The position numbers and the translations under genes were made by a program. From Flavonifractor sp963557075 (lineage in GTDB: Bacteria; Bacillota; Clostridia; Oscillospirales; Oscillospiraceae), in contig CAUWDA010000002.1 of NCBI GenBank assembly GCA_963557075.1, positions 1 through 64,000 on the forward strand: a stretch of 64,000 bases of DNA, written 5' to 3'. The notes under the pieces were generated by a model that did not search any database, was not told the origin of the DNA, and saw only the letters and a list, made by a program, of their open reading frames with translations. Below, piece after piece: positions 1 to 9,526 of this stretch (positions within the stretch are counted from its first letter, which is position 1; each line of letters starts with the position of its first letter).

Positions 1-1083
<1,083 letters not shown>

Positions 1084-1131
1084 AGTCAATTCCTCCAATA
1101 TATCGTAAATTGTTTTTTAACATAGGGGAAT

Positions 1132-1185
1132 GGGCGCACACTGTGCGCCCCTACAGGGGGGCGTAGGGGCGCGCAGTGCGCGCCC
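1132..1185. repeat. Pair of REP-like palindromes between grpE and dnaK
   Basis: Two perfect palindromic stems lie side by side: 1132-1150 (GGGCGCACA-CTG-TGCGCCC) and 1167-1185 (GGGCGCGCAGTGCGCGCCC). The right one is preceded by GTAGGGG, and its mirror CCCCTAC follows the left one. A related GTAGGGGCG palindrome occurs at 41169-41223, which suggests a dispersed intergenic repeat. In the grpE-dnaK transcript the stems could act as a processing or stability element; that role is inference. Confidence 0.6.
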
Positions 1186-1191
1186 GAACCG

Positions 1192-1728
1192 TTAATTTGC
1201 CACCTTCACCACAGAGAAACGGATCACCTTTTCTTCGGTGCGGAAACCGGCCTGGAACACCTCGACAATGGTGTTCTCACCGGCGCTCTCGTCCTCCACG
1301 TGCATCACTGCGTTGTGGAGGTTGGGGTCAAAGGCCTCGCCCAGGGCGGGGATCTCTTCGATGCCCAGCTTGGAGAGGACCTCTTTCAGCTGGGTCATGG
1401 TCATTTCCACGCCCTTTTTATAGGCTTCGTCGGCGGTTTCCTGCTTGAGGGCCCGCTCCAGGTTATCGTACACCGGCAGGAAGGCGGCGGCGGTCTCTGC
1501 CCGGGAGTCGGCCCAGGCGGATTCCTTCTCCTTCTGGCTGCGGCGGCGGTAGTTGTCATATTCGGCGGCCAGCCGGAGGAATTTATCCTCCTGATCGGTA
1601 AGGCTCTGCTTCAGGGTCTCCAGCTCCTCCAGCAGGGGGCCGGGGGTCTCTTCCCCGGTCTCGGGGCCGGCCTGGGAGGTCTGGCTCTCGGGGATGACCT
1701 CTTCGGGCTGTTTTTCGTGCTTACTCAT
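1192..1728 (-). CDS. grpE: Nucleotide exchange factor GrpE
   Basis: Cytosolic dimeric nucleotide exchange factor that releases ADP from DnaK. The 178-residue protein has the family layout: an acidic low-complexity N-terminus (residues 1-35), a long coiled coil containing FLRLAAEYDNYRRR (about 52-65), and the C-terminal beta domain with the signature region around GEAFDPNLHNAVMHV (about 125-139), then GFRTEEKVIRFSVVKVAN at the end. It lies between hrcA and dnaK with a 16-bp gap to hrcA, so it is an operon gene in the conserved Firmicutes order. The length is normal for the family. Confidence 0.97.
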   Translation of the reverse strand: MSKHEKQPEEVIPESQTSQAGPETGEETPGPLLEELETLKQSLTDQEDKFLRLAAEYDNYRRRSQKEKESAWADSRAETAAAFLPVYDNLERALKQETADEAYKKGVEMTMTQLKEVLSKLGIEEIPALGEAFDPNLHNAVMHVEDESAGENTIVEVFQAGFRTEEKVIRFSVVKVAN

Positions 1729-1744
1729 GGGATACTCTCATCTC

Positions 1745-2797
1745 CTATTTATGATCATCGCTGCCGCCCGGCAGCTCGCCCTGCCCGAACAGCCGGGTCA
1801 GTCCTTCGGCCAGATAGGAAAGGCGGGCGGTGATTTTGGCATAATCCATACGGGTGGGTCCCACCACACCGATGACGCCCCGCATTCCCTCGCCGATGTC
1901 GTAGCTGGCCACCACCACGCTGGTGTCCTGCAGGGCCGCGGCAACATTCTCCGGGCCGATGAGGATATTCATGGCGGCGTCCTTGGGGACGGGGAAACGG
2001 GAGGGATCGGCATCCTCCGAGAGGTAACTCAGCAGGGGCTGCGCCCGCTCCAAAGAGCGGTATTCCGGCAGCTCCAGCAGGTGGGCGATACCCGAGGTGT
2101 GAACGGTGCGCTGTTCCAGGCTCTCCAGCACCTCCATCGCGAAGGAGACCACCAGGCTGATCAGCCCGTAGGCTTCGCCGGCGGCATGCTGGGCCACCCG
2201 CATCAGCTCCGGTGTGATCTCGTCCAGAGGCAGGCCGGTGAACGTGGCATTCAGCAGAGTATTGAGCAGCTGAAGCTGGGCCTCTGTCAGGTCGGAGGGC
2301 AGCCGGATCAGCCGGTTGCGCACCACGTTGGTGTCGGTCATGATGACGATGATGAATGCATTGTGCTCCACCATCAAAAGATCGAACCGGCGGATGGTCA
2401 CCCGGCTCATGCCGGAGGACAGGGCGAAGGCGGGGTAGTTGGTCAACTGAGACACCACCCGGCCGGCCTGGTCCAGTACCCGGTCCAGCTCCTGCATCTT
2501 AAGGCGCAGGGCCTGGTTGATCCGCTGGGTCTCCTGGAGGGAGAGCTTGTGCTCCTCCATCAGCTCGTTGACATAGAACCGGTAACCCTTGGGAGAGGGG
2601 ATGCGCCCGGCGGAGGTATGGGGCTTTTCCAGCAGGCCCAGGGCCTCCAGATCCGCCATCTCGTTGCGGATGGTGGCGGAGGAGACCTCCATACCGATGG
2701 AGGATGCGATGGCTTTGGAGCCCACCGGCTCCGCCGATTGGATGTAGCTTTCGATGATGGCGCGCAGGATCCGCTTTTTTCGTTCTGTCAGATCCAT
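1745..2797 (-). CDS. hrcA: Heat-inducible transcription repressor HrcA
   Basis: Represses class I heat-shock genes by binding the CIRCE inverted repeat; its folding is thought to depend on GroEL, which couples repression to chaperone supply. The protein opens with the winged-helix segment MDLTERKKRILRAIIESYIQ, followed by the GSKAIASSIGMEVSSATIRN recognition region (about 28-47) and the DLEALGLLEKPHTSAGRIPS strand, all characteristic of HrcA. I prefer ATG at 2797 over the in-frame GTG at 2806 because GAGG is spaced 8 bases from the ATG but overlaps the GTG; this gives 350 residues. It heads the hrcA-grpE-dnaK operon and is preceded by a consensus promoter and CIRCE. Confidence 0.97.
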   Translation of the reverse strand: MDLTERKKRILRAIIESYIQSAEPVGSKAIASSIGMEVSSATIRNEMADLEALGLLEKPHTSAGRIPSPKGYRFYVNELMEEHKLSLQETQRINQALRLKMQELDRVLDQAGRVVSQLTNYPAFALSSGMSRVTIRRFDLLMVEHNAFIIVIMTDTNVVRNRLIRLPSDLTEAQLQLLNTLLNATFTGLPLDEITPELMRVAQHAAGEAYGLISLVVSFAMEVLESLEQRTVHTSGIAHLLELPEYRSLERAQPLLSYLSEDADPSRFPVPKDAAMNILIGPENVAAALQDTSVVVASYDIGEGMRGVIGVVGPTRMDYAKITARLSYLAEGLTRLFGQGELPGGSDDHK

Positions 2798-2818
2798 AGC
2801 AGCCACCTCACCTTCTGT

Positions 2819-2845
2819 TTAGCACTCATACTACCTGAGTGCTAA
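2819..2845 (-). promoter_or_regulatory. CIRCE operator upstream of hrcA-grpE-dnaK
   Basis: Perfect TTAGCACTC-N9-GAGTGCTAA inverted repeat, the established HrcA binding site. It lies between the predicted -10 box and the hrcA start, so bound HrcA would block transcription and autoregulate the operon. A second perfect copy precedes groES at 52716-52742. Confidence 0.97.
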
Positions 2846-2849
2846 AGAT

Positions 2850-2878
2850 AATGTAGCACCGTCGGGGAAAAAAGTCAA
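2850..2878 (-). promoter_or_regulatory. Promoter of hrcA-grpE-dnaK
   Basis: Reading leftward: -35 TTGACT (2878-2873), 17-base spacer, -10 TACATT (2855-2850), immediately followed by the CIRCE operator. Spacing and sequence fit the housekeeping sigma factor. Confidence 0.85.
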
Positions 2879-3024
2879 TAGGCAGGGTTGTAAATTAAAT
2901 GTGAACGGAAAAGCGGGCCGGATATAGGGGGCAGAATGGGCCGGTGAGCGGTTGACGCGGGGGACGTTTCATGATATTCTATCCAACAAGAAAGAAGCTT
3001 TCTGATGACAGGAGGGGTGACTTA

Positions 3025-3492
3025 GTGGACAATTCGGTGCCCGTAGAGATCATAGATTACGAGGAGCGCTATAAGCAGGAGCTGGAGGACATCTCTCTGC
3101 CCTGGCTGCTGGAGTACGATCTGCTGGAGCCGGTGGACCTGGAGATGCTGGCCGATCCCAACCGGTTTATCGCCGGCGGGGGCCGGGTGCTGCTGGCCCG
3201 CCGGGGGGAGACCATCATGGGTATGGTGATGCTGGAGCTGCAGGGGGATGATGTCTGCGAAGCTCTGAAATTTGGCGTCAAGGAGACCTACCGGGAACAG
3301 GGTGTGGGCACCGCGCTGATGGAAGCGGTGATCCAGGCCGCCCGGGACGCGGGGCAGAAGACTCTGGTGGTTACCTCCAACCACAAGCTGAAGGCCGCTC
3401 TGCGGATCTATGAAAAGCTGGGATTTGAATACGTTACGTATTCTGATAAATGGTTTCAACTTTCTGATATCAGAATGGAGCTGAAACTGTAA
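3025..3492 (+). CDS. GNAT family N-acetyltransferase
   Basis: Acyl-CoA-dependent N-acetyltransferase of unknown substrate. The acetyl-CoA binding motif A is visible as KETYREQGVGTALMEAVIQA in the middle of the protein, followed by the C-terminal strand region AALRIYEKLGFEYVTYSDKW, which matches GNAT motif B. GTG at 3025 is chosen because GGAGGGG at 3011-3017 is well spaced; the longer in-frame ATG at 2971 lacks a clear site. This gives 155 residues. It stands alone, divergent from hrcA and closed by a strong terminator. The substrate could be a small molecule or a protein N-terminus; nothing in the context decides. Confidence 0.85.
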   Translation: MDNSVPVEIIDYEERYKQELEDISLPWLLEYDLLEPVDLEMLADPNRFIAGGGRVLLARRGETIMGMVMLELQGDDVCEALKFGVKETYREQGVGTALMEAVIQAARDAGQKTLVVTSNHKLKAALRIYEKLGFEYVTYSDKWFQLSDIRMELKL

Positions 3493-3507
3493 CAGAAAGA
3501 AAAGAAA

Positions 3508-3542
3508 AAGCCCGCCGCGGACACCTCCGCGGCGGGCTTTTT
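3508..3542 (+). terminator. Intrinsic terminator after the GNAT gene
   Basis: GC-rich hairpin AAGCCCGCCGCGG with complementary CCGCGGCGGGCTT followed by a T run, 16 bases after the stop codon. The mirrored A-rich left flank means it may also serve the convergent MATE gene. Confidence 0.9.
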
Positions 3543-3563
3543 ATGCAGGAGAAAATGAGGTCC

Positions 3564-4964
3564 TTATGGTGCGGCGTTCTCCTTTTGGGCATACTGAGTC
3601 ACGTCGTTGATCCAGGCCCGGGAGCGGAACCGGGGCACGCCTACCAGGAATTTGGTGATCTGCTCCATGATGACGCCCACATATACCCAGAAGATACCCC
3701 ACTTGAGGACCAGACCAAAGAGGGCGGACAGAGGCAGAGCCACCAGCCACAGGGGGCACACGTCGATGAGGGAGGCGGCCCGCACGTCGCCGCCGCCCCG
3801 GAGCACGCCCACGGTATTCACCGAGTTGAAGGCCCGCATGGGGAGACAGAGGCCGATCATGGTGAGCATCATGGTGGCGATCTCGCCGGCCATAGGAGAG
3901 AGGTGGAAGAAGGGGTAGACCAGGGTGGGGAAGAAGGTGTGGGTACAGAGGATGAGGATCGCCCCGATGACAACGCCGCAACCGGTGGCCAGGGTGTCCA
4001 GGGTAGCGCCGATCTCATAGATGTGTTCCCGCCGCCCGGCGCCGATCTCCCGCCCGATGATGATGGCGGTGGTGCCGCCCACGGCGAAGATGGCCACGGT
4101 ACACAGATCCTCCAGATTTCCTGCCAGGGCCCGGGCGGCCAGGATCTCGGTGGAGTTTTCCATATGACCCATGATGACCTTGTGCATGGAGGTACCCAGG
4201 CCCCACAGGGTCTCGTTGAGGACGACGGGCCCGGAGTAGCGGAAGAATTTTGCCATCAGGGGCCGTCCGGGGCGGAAGAGGAGGGAGGGCTTCAGCCGGA
4301 AACGGCGGTTGACGCCGGCGTATACCATGGTGATGAGGAATTCCAGCACACGGGAGAGCAGGGTGGCGATGGCGGCGCCCTCTACCCCCAGAGCGGGCGC
4401 TCCCAGGTTGCCGAAGATGAACACCCAGTTGAGGAAGGTGTTGGTGCACATGGAGATGGCAAAGACCGTCATGCCCAGCTTGGGGTTCTCCATAGAGCGG
4501 TGAGCCCCCACATACACGCCGGTGATACAGTTGAACAGGTAGGAGGGGCCGACGATACGGGCGTAGCTGGCCGCCAGGGGGATCAGCTGCTGATTGTCGG
4601 TGAGCATGCTCATGAGCTGGGTGGGGAAAAAGCACATCACCGCGGCAAAGAGGGCGGCAATAGCGCCCGCCACATAGAATCCGATGCCGATGACCCGGTT
4701 GATGGTGTCGGTGTCTCCCTTGCCCCAGAACTGGCTGATGAGAACGGAGGAACCGCTCTGTAAGCCGAAGATCACCAGCTGGATAACGAACACCGGCAGG
4801 TTGGCCTGGGCCACGGCGGCCAGAGGGGCCTCTCCCAGACTGCCCACCATGAAGGTGTCCACCAGTCCCAGCAGGGTGGTGCACAGATTTTGCAGCAGGA
4901 TGGGCAGGGCCAGCAGGATCACGTCGCGGTAGAAGGCCCGGCCGCGATTCATATAGGAGAACAA
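3564..4964 (-). CDS. MATE family efflux transporter
   Basis: Multidrug/toxin exporter of the MATE (MatE) family in the cytoplasmic membrane, driven by Na+ or H+. The 466-residue hydrophobic protein has about 12 membrane segments in two internally related halves, with MATE-like elements such as FMVGSLGEAPLAAV in the first half and IGREIGAGRREHI in the second. The frame starts at TTG 4964 next to GAGGTGAGG; ATG at 4952 is an alternative with no obvious binding site. It lies only 13 bp downstream of the cysteine desulfurase gene, so the two are co-transcribed. The substrate cannot be read from sequence. Confidence 0.92.
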   Translation of the reverse strand: MFSYMNRGRAFYRDVILLALPILLQNLCTTLLGLVDTFMVGSLGEAPLAAVAQANLPVFVIQLVIFGLQSGSSVLISQFWGKGDTDTINRVIGIGFYVAGAIAALFAAVMCFFPTQLMSMLTDNQQLIPLAASYARIVGPSYLFNCITGVYVGAHRSMENPKLGMTVFAISMCTNTFLNWVFIFGNLGAPALGVEGAAIATLLSRVLEFLITMVYAGVNRRFRLKPSLLFRPGRPLMAKFFRYSGPVVLNETLWGLGTSMHKVIMGHMENSTEILAARALAGNLEDLCTVAIFAVGGTTAIIIGREIGAGRREHIYEIGATLDTLATGCGVVIGAILILCTHTFFPTLVYPFFHLSPMAGEIATMMLTMIGLCLPMRAFNSVNTVGVLRGGGDVRAASLIDVCPLWLVALPLSALFGLVLKWGIFWVYVGVIMEQITKFLVGVPRFRSRAWINDVTQYAQKENAAP

Positions 4965-4977
4965 AACCTCACCTCAT

Positions 4978-6102
4978 TTACGACATTGCGATGCGGGTCT
5001 GTGTGATCTCTGTAAGCGCTTCCGCCAGGGCATCGGCCTCCTCGCAGGTACTGTCAGGGGAGAAGGAGACCCGCAGTACCCCCATCAGGGTGCGCTTGGG
5101 CAGGCCCAGGGCGGCAAAGACGTGGCTGGGCTTGCCCTTGTGGCAGGCTGAGCCGGAGGACACGTAGATGCCCCGGTCGGACAGGTCCCGCACCAGCATC
5201 TCGCTGGGGTAGCCCGGCAGGGCCACGGCGCAGATGTGAGGAGCGTCGCCGGGGCTGACGACCTCCAGGCCGGGGACGGCGGCAAGGACCTCCAGAGCGT
5301 GGGCCTTCACTTCCGCCATGCGGGAGGGGGCCTCCGGGTCCCAGGCCTGGCAGGCGGCCGCCAGGGCGGCAAGCTGGGCAGTGGGCTCGGTGCCCGAGCG
5401 CAGGCCGTTCTCCTGCCCTCCGCCCAGCAGCAGAGGCTTTAACTCCAGCCCCTTGCGGATGTACTGAGCGCCGATGCCCTTGGGCGCCCGGATCTTGTGC
5501 CCGCTGATGGTGAGCAGGTCCACCCCCAGCGCTTTGGGGGTAAAGGGTACCTTTAAAAAGGCCTGCACCGCGTCGCAGTGGAGGAGGGCGGGGCTGCCGG
5601 CGGCCTTGATGGCCCGGGAGGCCTCCGCCACCGGCTGGAGGGTACCCAGCTCGTTGTTTACCAGCATCATGGACACCAGGACCGTATCAGGGCGCAGTGC
5701 GGCGGTTAGATCCTTAATGGACACATGGCCGGACTTGTCCGGCTTCAGCCAGGTGACCTCATAGCCCTGGGCGGCCAGGGCGCGGATGGGCTCCAGCACG
5801 GCGGAATGCTCGATGGCGGTGGTGATGATATGCTTCCCCTTCCGCTTTCCAAGCTCCACCGCAGCCCGGATGGACCAGTTGTCCCCCTCGGTGCCGCAGG
5901 AGGTAAAGACGAGTTCCTCCGGCAGACAGCCCAGCTTGTCCGCCACCGCGGCGCGGCAGGCCTTCACCCCCGCGGCGGCGGCCTGACCGATGGCGTAGCC
6001 GGAGGAGGGATTGCCGTACCCCTCCGTCATGGCGGCGCAGGCCGCTTTGACCGCCTGGGGGCAGACCGGCGTGGTGGCCGCGTTATCGAGATAAATGGAC
6101 AT
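4978..6102 (-). CDS. Cysteine desulfurase (NifS/IscS-like)
   Basis: PLP-dependent enzyme that takes sulfur from L-cysteine to form alanine and a persulfide, for Fe-S cluster or other thio-cofactor synthesis. The 374 residues contain the N-terminal YLDNAATTP motif, an ATP/PLP pocket region HSAVLEP, the Schiff-base lysine in SGHKI (Lys203) and the catalytic cysteine in SSGSACHKG (Cys320) on the flexible loop. No IscU/NifU partner lies next to it; instead a MATE exporter follows. It is probably a housekeeping or auxiliary desulfurase; which acceptor it serves is unknown. Confidence 0.94.
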   Translation of the reverse strand: MSIYLDNAATTPVCPQAVKAACAAMTEGYGNPSSGYAIGQAAAAGVKACRAAVADKLGCLPEELVFTSCGTEGDNWSIRAAVELGKRKGKHIITTAIEHSAVLEPIRALAAQGYEVTWLKPDKSGHVSIKDLTAALRPDTVLVSMMLVNNELGTLQPVAEASRAIKAAGSPALLHCDAVQAFLKVPFTPKALGVDLLTISGHKIRAPKGIGAQYIRKGLELKPLLLGGGQENGLRSGTEPTAQLAALAAACQAWDPEAPSRMAEVKAHALEVLAAVPGLEVVSPGDAPHICAVALPGYPSEMLVRDLSDRGIYVSSGSACHKGKPSHVFAALGLPKRTLMGVLRVSFSPDSTCEEADALAEALTEITQTRIAMS

Positions 6103-6146
6103 GGACAGTCACCTCAGACAAAAAAAGTACGATTTGACAATTCTTC

Positions 6147-6175
6147 ATTGTAGTCTTATACAGGGGGAAAGTCAA
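6147..6175 (-). promoter_or_regulatory. Promoter of the cysteine desulfurase-MATE operon
   Basis: Reading leftward: TTGACT (6175-6170), 17-base spacer, TACAAT (6152-6147), 45 bases before the desulfurase ATG. Confidence 0.75.
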
Positions 6176-6200
6176 GGCGGGAGGATGGGCGGAAAAAAGA

Positions 6201-6252
6201 CGGGATAGTTTATCCCGCAGCGCTTGACAAGGGAAAGCGGTGATAATATACT
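6201..6252 (+). promoter_or_regulatory. Promoter and candidate operator of the flavodiiron gene
   Basis: TTGACA at 6224-6229, 17-base spacer, TATACT at 6247-6252. Just upstream of the -35 box lies an inverted repeat CGGGATA-GTT-TATCCCG (6201-6217), a plausible site for an activator or repressor. Promoter call is firm; the operator is inferred from symmetry only. Confidence 0.75.
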
Positions 6253-6301
6253 GTGACCTGCTAGGAAATAATTTTGAAGAAAATGAAAGGGTGGAACCGA
6301 T

Positions 6302-7678
6302 ATGAGCGCCATTAAGCTGCGTGAAAACATCTGGTCTGTGGGCGTGCTCAACCCCACGCTGCGGGTCTTTGATATCGTAATGGAGTCCAAGTACGGCACT
6401 TCTTATAATGCCTATCTTCTGACAGGCGAGAAAAACGTCCTGATCGAGACGGTGCACGTCGACTATTTTGACGAGTATCTGGACAACATCCGCCAGGTCA
6501 TCCCCCTGGAGGATGTGGACTATCTCATTATGAACCACAATGAGCCGGACCACTCCGGCAGCGTAGCTAAGCTGCTCACCGTCTGTCCCAAGCTGGAGAT
6601 CATCGCCACTAAGGCGGGCAAGAAGCACCTGCAGGATATCACCAATCTGGATCTGCCCTGCCGGGCCGTAGGCGCCGGGGATACCCTGGACCTGGGCAAC
6701 CGGGTGCTGGAGTTCATTCCCGCCCCCATGCTCCACTGGGCCGACTCCATGTTCACCTGGGACAGCGCCCGCAAGACCCTCTTCACCTGCGACTTCCTGG
6801 GCGCTCATTTCTGTGAACCCACCATGCTGGACAGCAAGATCCACGTCAAAGAGGCCTATGAGGGCGAGTTTGCCTACTACTATGAGGGGATCTTTGGGCC
6901 CTTTAGGGCCAGCGTGCTCTCCGGCCTGGACAAGATGCCCGCCGACGTGGAGCTGGTGTGCCCCAGTCATGGCCCCTGCCTCACCGAGACCATCGCCCGG
7001 GCCAAGGAGCTGTACCGCACCTGGAGCACCCCCGCCCCCAAGACCCAGCGCACCGCCTTTGTGGTGTACGCCTCTGCCTACGGCTGCACCCGCGCTCTGG
7101 CGGATGCCGCCGCCCAGGCTCTGGAGGGGGAGGGCTATGCCGTCACCACTGCCGATGTCACCGTGATGCCCTATGCCGAGTGCGTGAAGCTGGCCCACGA
7201 GGCCGACGTGCTGATGGTGGGCTCCCCCACCATCAACCGGGTGGCCCCCAAGGCGGTGTGGGACGTGCTTACCTCCATTGACCCCATCAACCTGAAGGGC
7301 AAGGCCGCCGGCGCCTTTGGCGCTTACGGCTGGAGCGGCGAGGCCGCCCCCATGCTCCACACTTTCCTGAAGGGGCTGCGCTACGCCGCCCCCGAGGCCC
7401 CCTTCCGGGTACTCTTTACGCCCACCCAGGCCGATCTGGACGCCATGGCGGACTATGCCCGCAGCGTGGCCGCCCTGTGTACCGTGCCGGTAGACGCCCC
7501 CGCCGGCAAGACTGACGGCGGCAAGTGGGTGTGCGCCCTGTGCGGCTATATCTATGATCCTGCTGAGGGCGACCCGGCCCACGGCGTGGCCCCCGGCACC
7601 CCCTGGGAGCAGGTGCCCTCCACCTGGTCCTGCCCCCTGTGCGGCGTGGACAAGGATATGTTCAAAAAGGTTGACTGA
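6302..7678 (+). CDS. Flavodiiron protein with C-terminal rubredoxin domain
   Basis: Cytosolic O2 and/or NO reductase protecting anaerobes. Three domains are visible in 458 residues. The metallo-beta-lactamase-like diiron domain carries ligands His79, Glu81, Asp83 and His84 in NHNEPDHSGS, His145, Asp164 and the His in SHGP. A flavodoxin domain begins around residue 252 (FVVYASAYGCTRALA) for FMN. A C-terminal rubredoxin has two Cys-x2-Cys pairs (CALCGYIYDP and CPLCGVDKD). The fusion delivers electrons directly to the flavin, as in class B flavorubredoxins. It is monocistronic, with its own promoter and terminator. Confidence 0.95.
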   Translation: MSAIKLRENIWSVGVLNPTLRVFDIVMESKYGTSYNAYLLTGEKNVLIETVHVDYFDEYLDNIRQVIPLEDVDYLIMNHNEPDHSGSVAKLLTVCPKLEIIATKAGKKHLQDITNLDLPCRAVGAGDTLDLGNRVLEFIPAPMLHWADSMFTWDSARKTLFTCDFLGAHFCEPTMLDSKIHVKEAYEGEFAYYYEGIFGPFRASVLSGLDKMPADVELVCPSHGPCLTETIARAKELYRTWSTPAPKTQRTAFVVYASAYGCTRALADAAAQALEGEGYAVTTADVTVMPYAECVKLAHEADVLMVGSPTINRVAPKAVWDVLTSIDPINLKGKAAGAFGAYGWSGEAAPMLHTFLKGLRYAAPEAPFRVLFTPTQADLDAMADYARSVAALCTVPVDAPAGKTDGGKWVCALCGYIYDPAEGDPAHGVAPGTPWEQVPSTWSCPLCGVDKDMFKKVD

Positions 7679-7693
7679 CCCATTCAATAAAAG

Positions 7694-7728
7694 ACGCAGG
7701 CCGCGCATCATGCGCAGCCTGCGTTTTT
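7694..7728 (+). terminator. Terminator after the flavodiiron gene
   Basis: Stem ACGCAGGC paired with GCCTGCGT around a CGCGCATCATGCGC inner stem, followed by a T run. It begins 16 bases after the stop codon. Confidence 0.88.
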
Positions 7729-7744
7729 ACGTTTGGGTGCCGAC

Positions 7745-8221
7745 TCAGGCGGGCAGTGCCGTCAGAGCGGCGGTCAGTTCCTTTACCACGCCCAGGGGAA
7801 TGGTGTAGTAGGCCTGTGTTTTGACGCCGTAGTCGGTGTAGCCGTTGTAGAAAAAGGCCCTGCCGTCCGACCAGAGAGACAACTCATAAAGTTCCCCGAA
7901 GCAGAGCAGCAGCTCCGCCTTCTCTGTCGGAAAAGCGGCAGCAGAGGTCCACTGCCCGGTGTGGAGCAGTTCGCCTAAATCAGAATGAGCCGGTACCAGA
8001 TATGCGGTCTCCTGCCAGTATGCGGTGGCCCCGGTGTCCAGCTGGAGCTCGGCACTCTGGGCGGAGAGCATGGGATTGTCCTTCTGCATGAACTCCGGGG
8101 GACCAAACAGTCTGCACCACATCCAGAACATAACGGCCCCCAGCAGGACCAGAGAGAGCAAAGTTGCGACCAGGGCGATGAACGTCCTGCGTTTTAATGC
8201 GCGGGCATACTCTTCCGTCAT
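7745..8221 (-). CDS. Hypothetical membrane-anchored protein
   Basis: I do not recognise a family. The 158 residues start with a short positively charged segment (ALKRRTF), then one hydrophobic membrane helix (about residues 13-37), then a soluble domain that should face outward, rich in aromatic residues near FFYNGYTDYGVKTQAYYTIP. AAAGGAGGGG lies 6 bases before the ATG, so translation is credible. It follows the anti-sigma-like gene on the same strand after a 105-bp gap, so it may belong to the same regulon. No catalytic motif is evident. Confidence 0.7.
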   Translation of the reverse strand: MTEEYARALKRRTFIALVATLLSLVLLGAVMFWMWCRLFGPPEFMQKDNPMLSAQSAELQLDTGATAYWQETAYLVPAHSDLGELLHTGQWTSAAAFPTEKAELLLCFGELYELSLWSDGRAFFYNGYTDYGVKTQAYYTIPLGVVKELTAALTALPA

Positions 8222-8326
8222 GATGCACCCCTCCTTTGGTTCCAGTATAGCAGAGGAGCGGGCGGGAGGGGTAACAGGGGGGTTACATCTTTCTGACGAT
8301 TTTCTTTCAAAAGAGGAAAGAAGCCT

Positions 8327-9526
8327 TTAGGGCAGCTCCTCCGGGGTGTGGTGGGCCAGACCGTCGTTCAAGTACCGCCGGTAGGGCACCTCATCCTGGT
8401 ACTTTGGGTCAATGGCAGGGATATAGGCCACTCCCACGCCGGTGAAGGGGGTGGGGTCCACTCCCTCGAACATCCAGCCGGCGATAACTTCATCCCAGTA
8501 GTCCTGGGTGTAGAGGATGCGGTACACCGGCTGGAAGTAGGGCTGCCCCTCCGTGGTGTCATATTCTATGGTGACCTGCAAGATCTCCGCCTGTTCCGGA
8601 TGGCTGGTGTAGTGGGCGCCCCAGTAGTCCCCGGCGCGGAAGGAGGCCAGGGCGTCCTCTTCCGAACGGAGGGGATAGACCAGCTTGCCCGGAGGCTCCA
8701 GCGTACCGGTGGAGGGAACAGCCTGGCGGATGACGCCGTTCTCCAGCGTGAAGCGATAGAAGGAGTAGTCGTAAAGCTGCATACTCAGCGATTGGAGGTC
8801 GGGGAAAGATACGAAGGTGGTTTGCGTGGTATGTGAGGTTCCGTCAAAGTTGTAGGTTGTCAGAGTTTCCTCGAACAAAGATAGGGGTTTGTTGCTGTGA
8901 TTGTTTTGCAGATCATAGCGAAGTGCGTCCAGAAGCGGAGCCAGGTCGGAGCCGGGGAGAATGCTCCGGTGGTTGACCCCGTGTAGGACGATCTGGGTGC
9001 CGTCGGTGCAGTCCAGGGTCAGCCGGGGCTGGTCCGTCCCCGGCTCAAAGGTATAGCTGCCGGAGGTCAGCCCCAGGGACTGGGCGATGGACTCTGCCAG
9101 CGTGTGCATGAGTTCCTCCACCTCGTCGCTGGCCGCTATGTTGGGGTTCTCATAGACCGGCAGCTCGGTCAGCTCGTCCAGCCGTCCGGCGGTGGGGTTC
9201 TTCCCCATGAGCTGGCTGGGGTCGGTGACGATGGCGAAGTTCTCGTTCCACGCCTGGGAAGTGCCGGGGATGGGCGTAGGGGTCACCACCGGCTCCGGGG
9301 TGCGGGCCACGCCGGGGCCATTGGGGTCCGTTTCGGTCCGGCCGGACAGCCATACCCCGCCGGCGACCACTATGACCAGGGCTGCCGCCGTGGCCGCTGC
9401 CGCAAGAGGACGGCGGACAGAATGCTTTTTGGGTTTGGCCGCCTCCATGGCGGCCAGAGTGCGCGCCCGCCATGCGGGGGAGGGGGTCACGCCGCCCAGG
9501 GTGCTGCGGTAATCCTTGCTGTTCAT
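8327..9526 (-). CDS. Membrane-anchored anti-sigma-factor-like protein
   Basis: Probable regulator of the upstream ECF sigma factor. A short cytosolic N-terminus (SPAWRARTLAAMEAAKPKK) is followed by one membrane helix (about residues 42-64, rich in Ala and Val) and a large extracytoplasmic domain of over 300 residues. The Thr/Pro-rich stretch after the helix looks like a linker. ATG at 9526 is preferred over 9532 because GGAGG sits 7 bases upstream. Its start overlaps the sigma stop as ATGA (9526-9523), indicating translational coupling. The role is inferred from topology and position; I do not see a zinc-binding anti-sigma motif (HxxxCxxC). Confidence 0.72.
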   Translation of the reverse strand: MNSKDYRSTLGGVTPSPAWRARTLAAMEAAKPKKHSVRRPLAAAATAAALVIVVAGGVWLSGRTETDPNGPGVARTPEPVVTPTPIPGTSQAWNENFAIVTDPSQLMGKNPTAGRLDELTELPVYENPNIAASDEVEELMHTLAESIAQSLGLTSGSYTFEPGTDQPRLTLDCTDGTQIVLHGVNHRSILPGSDLAPLLDALRYDLQNNHSNKPLSLFEETLTTYNFDGTSHTTQTTFVSFPDLQSLSMQLYDYSFYRFTLENGVIRQAVPSTGTLEPPGKLVYPLRSEEDALASFRAGDYWGAHYTSHPEQAEILQVTIEYDTTEGQPYFQPVYRILYTQDYWDEVIAGWMFEGVDPTPFTGVGVAYIPAIDPKYQDEVPYRRYLNDGLAHHTPEELP

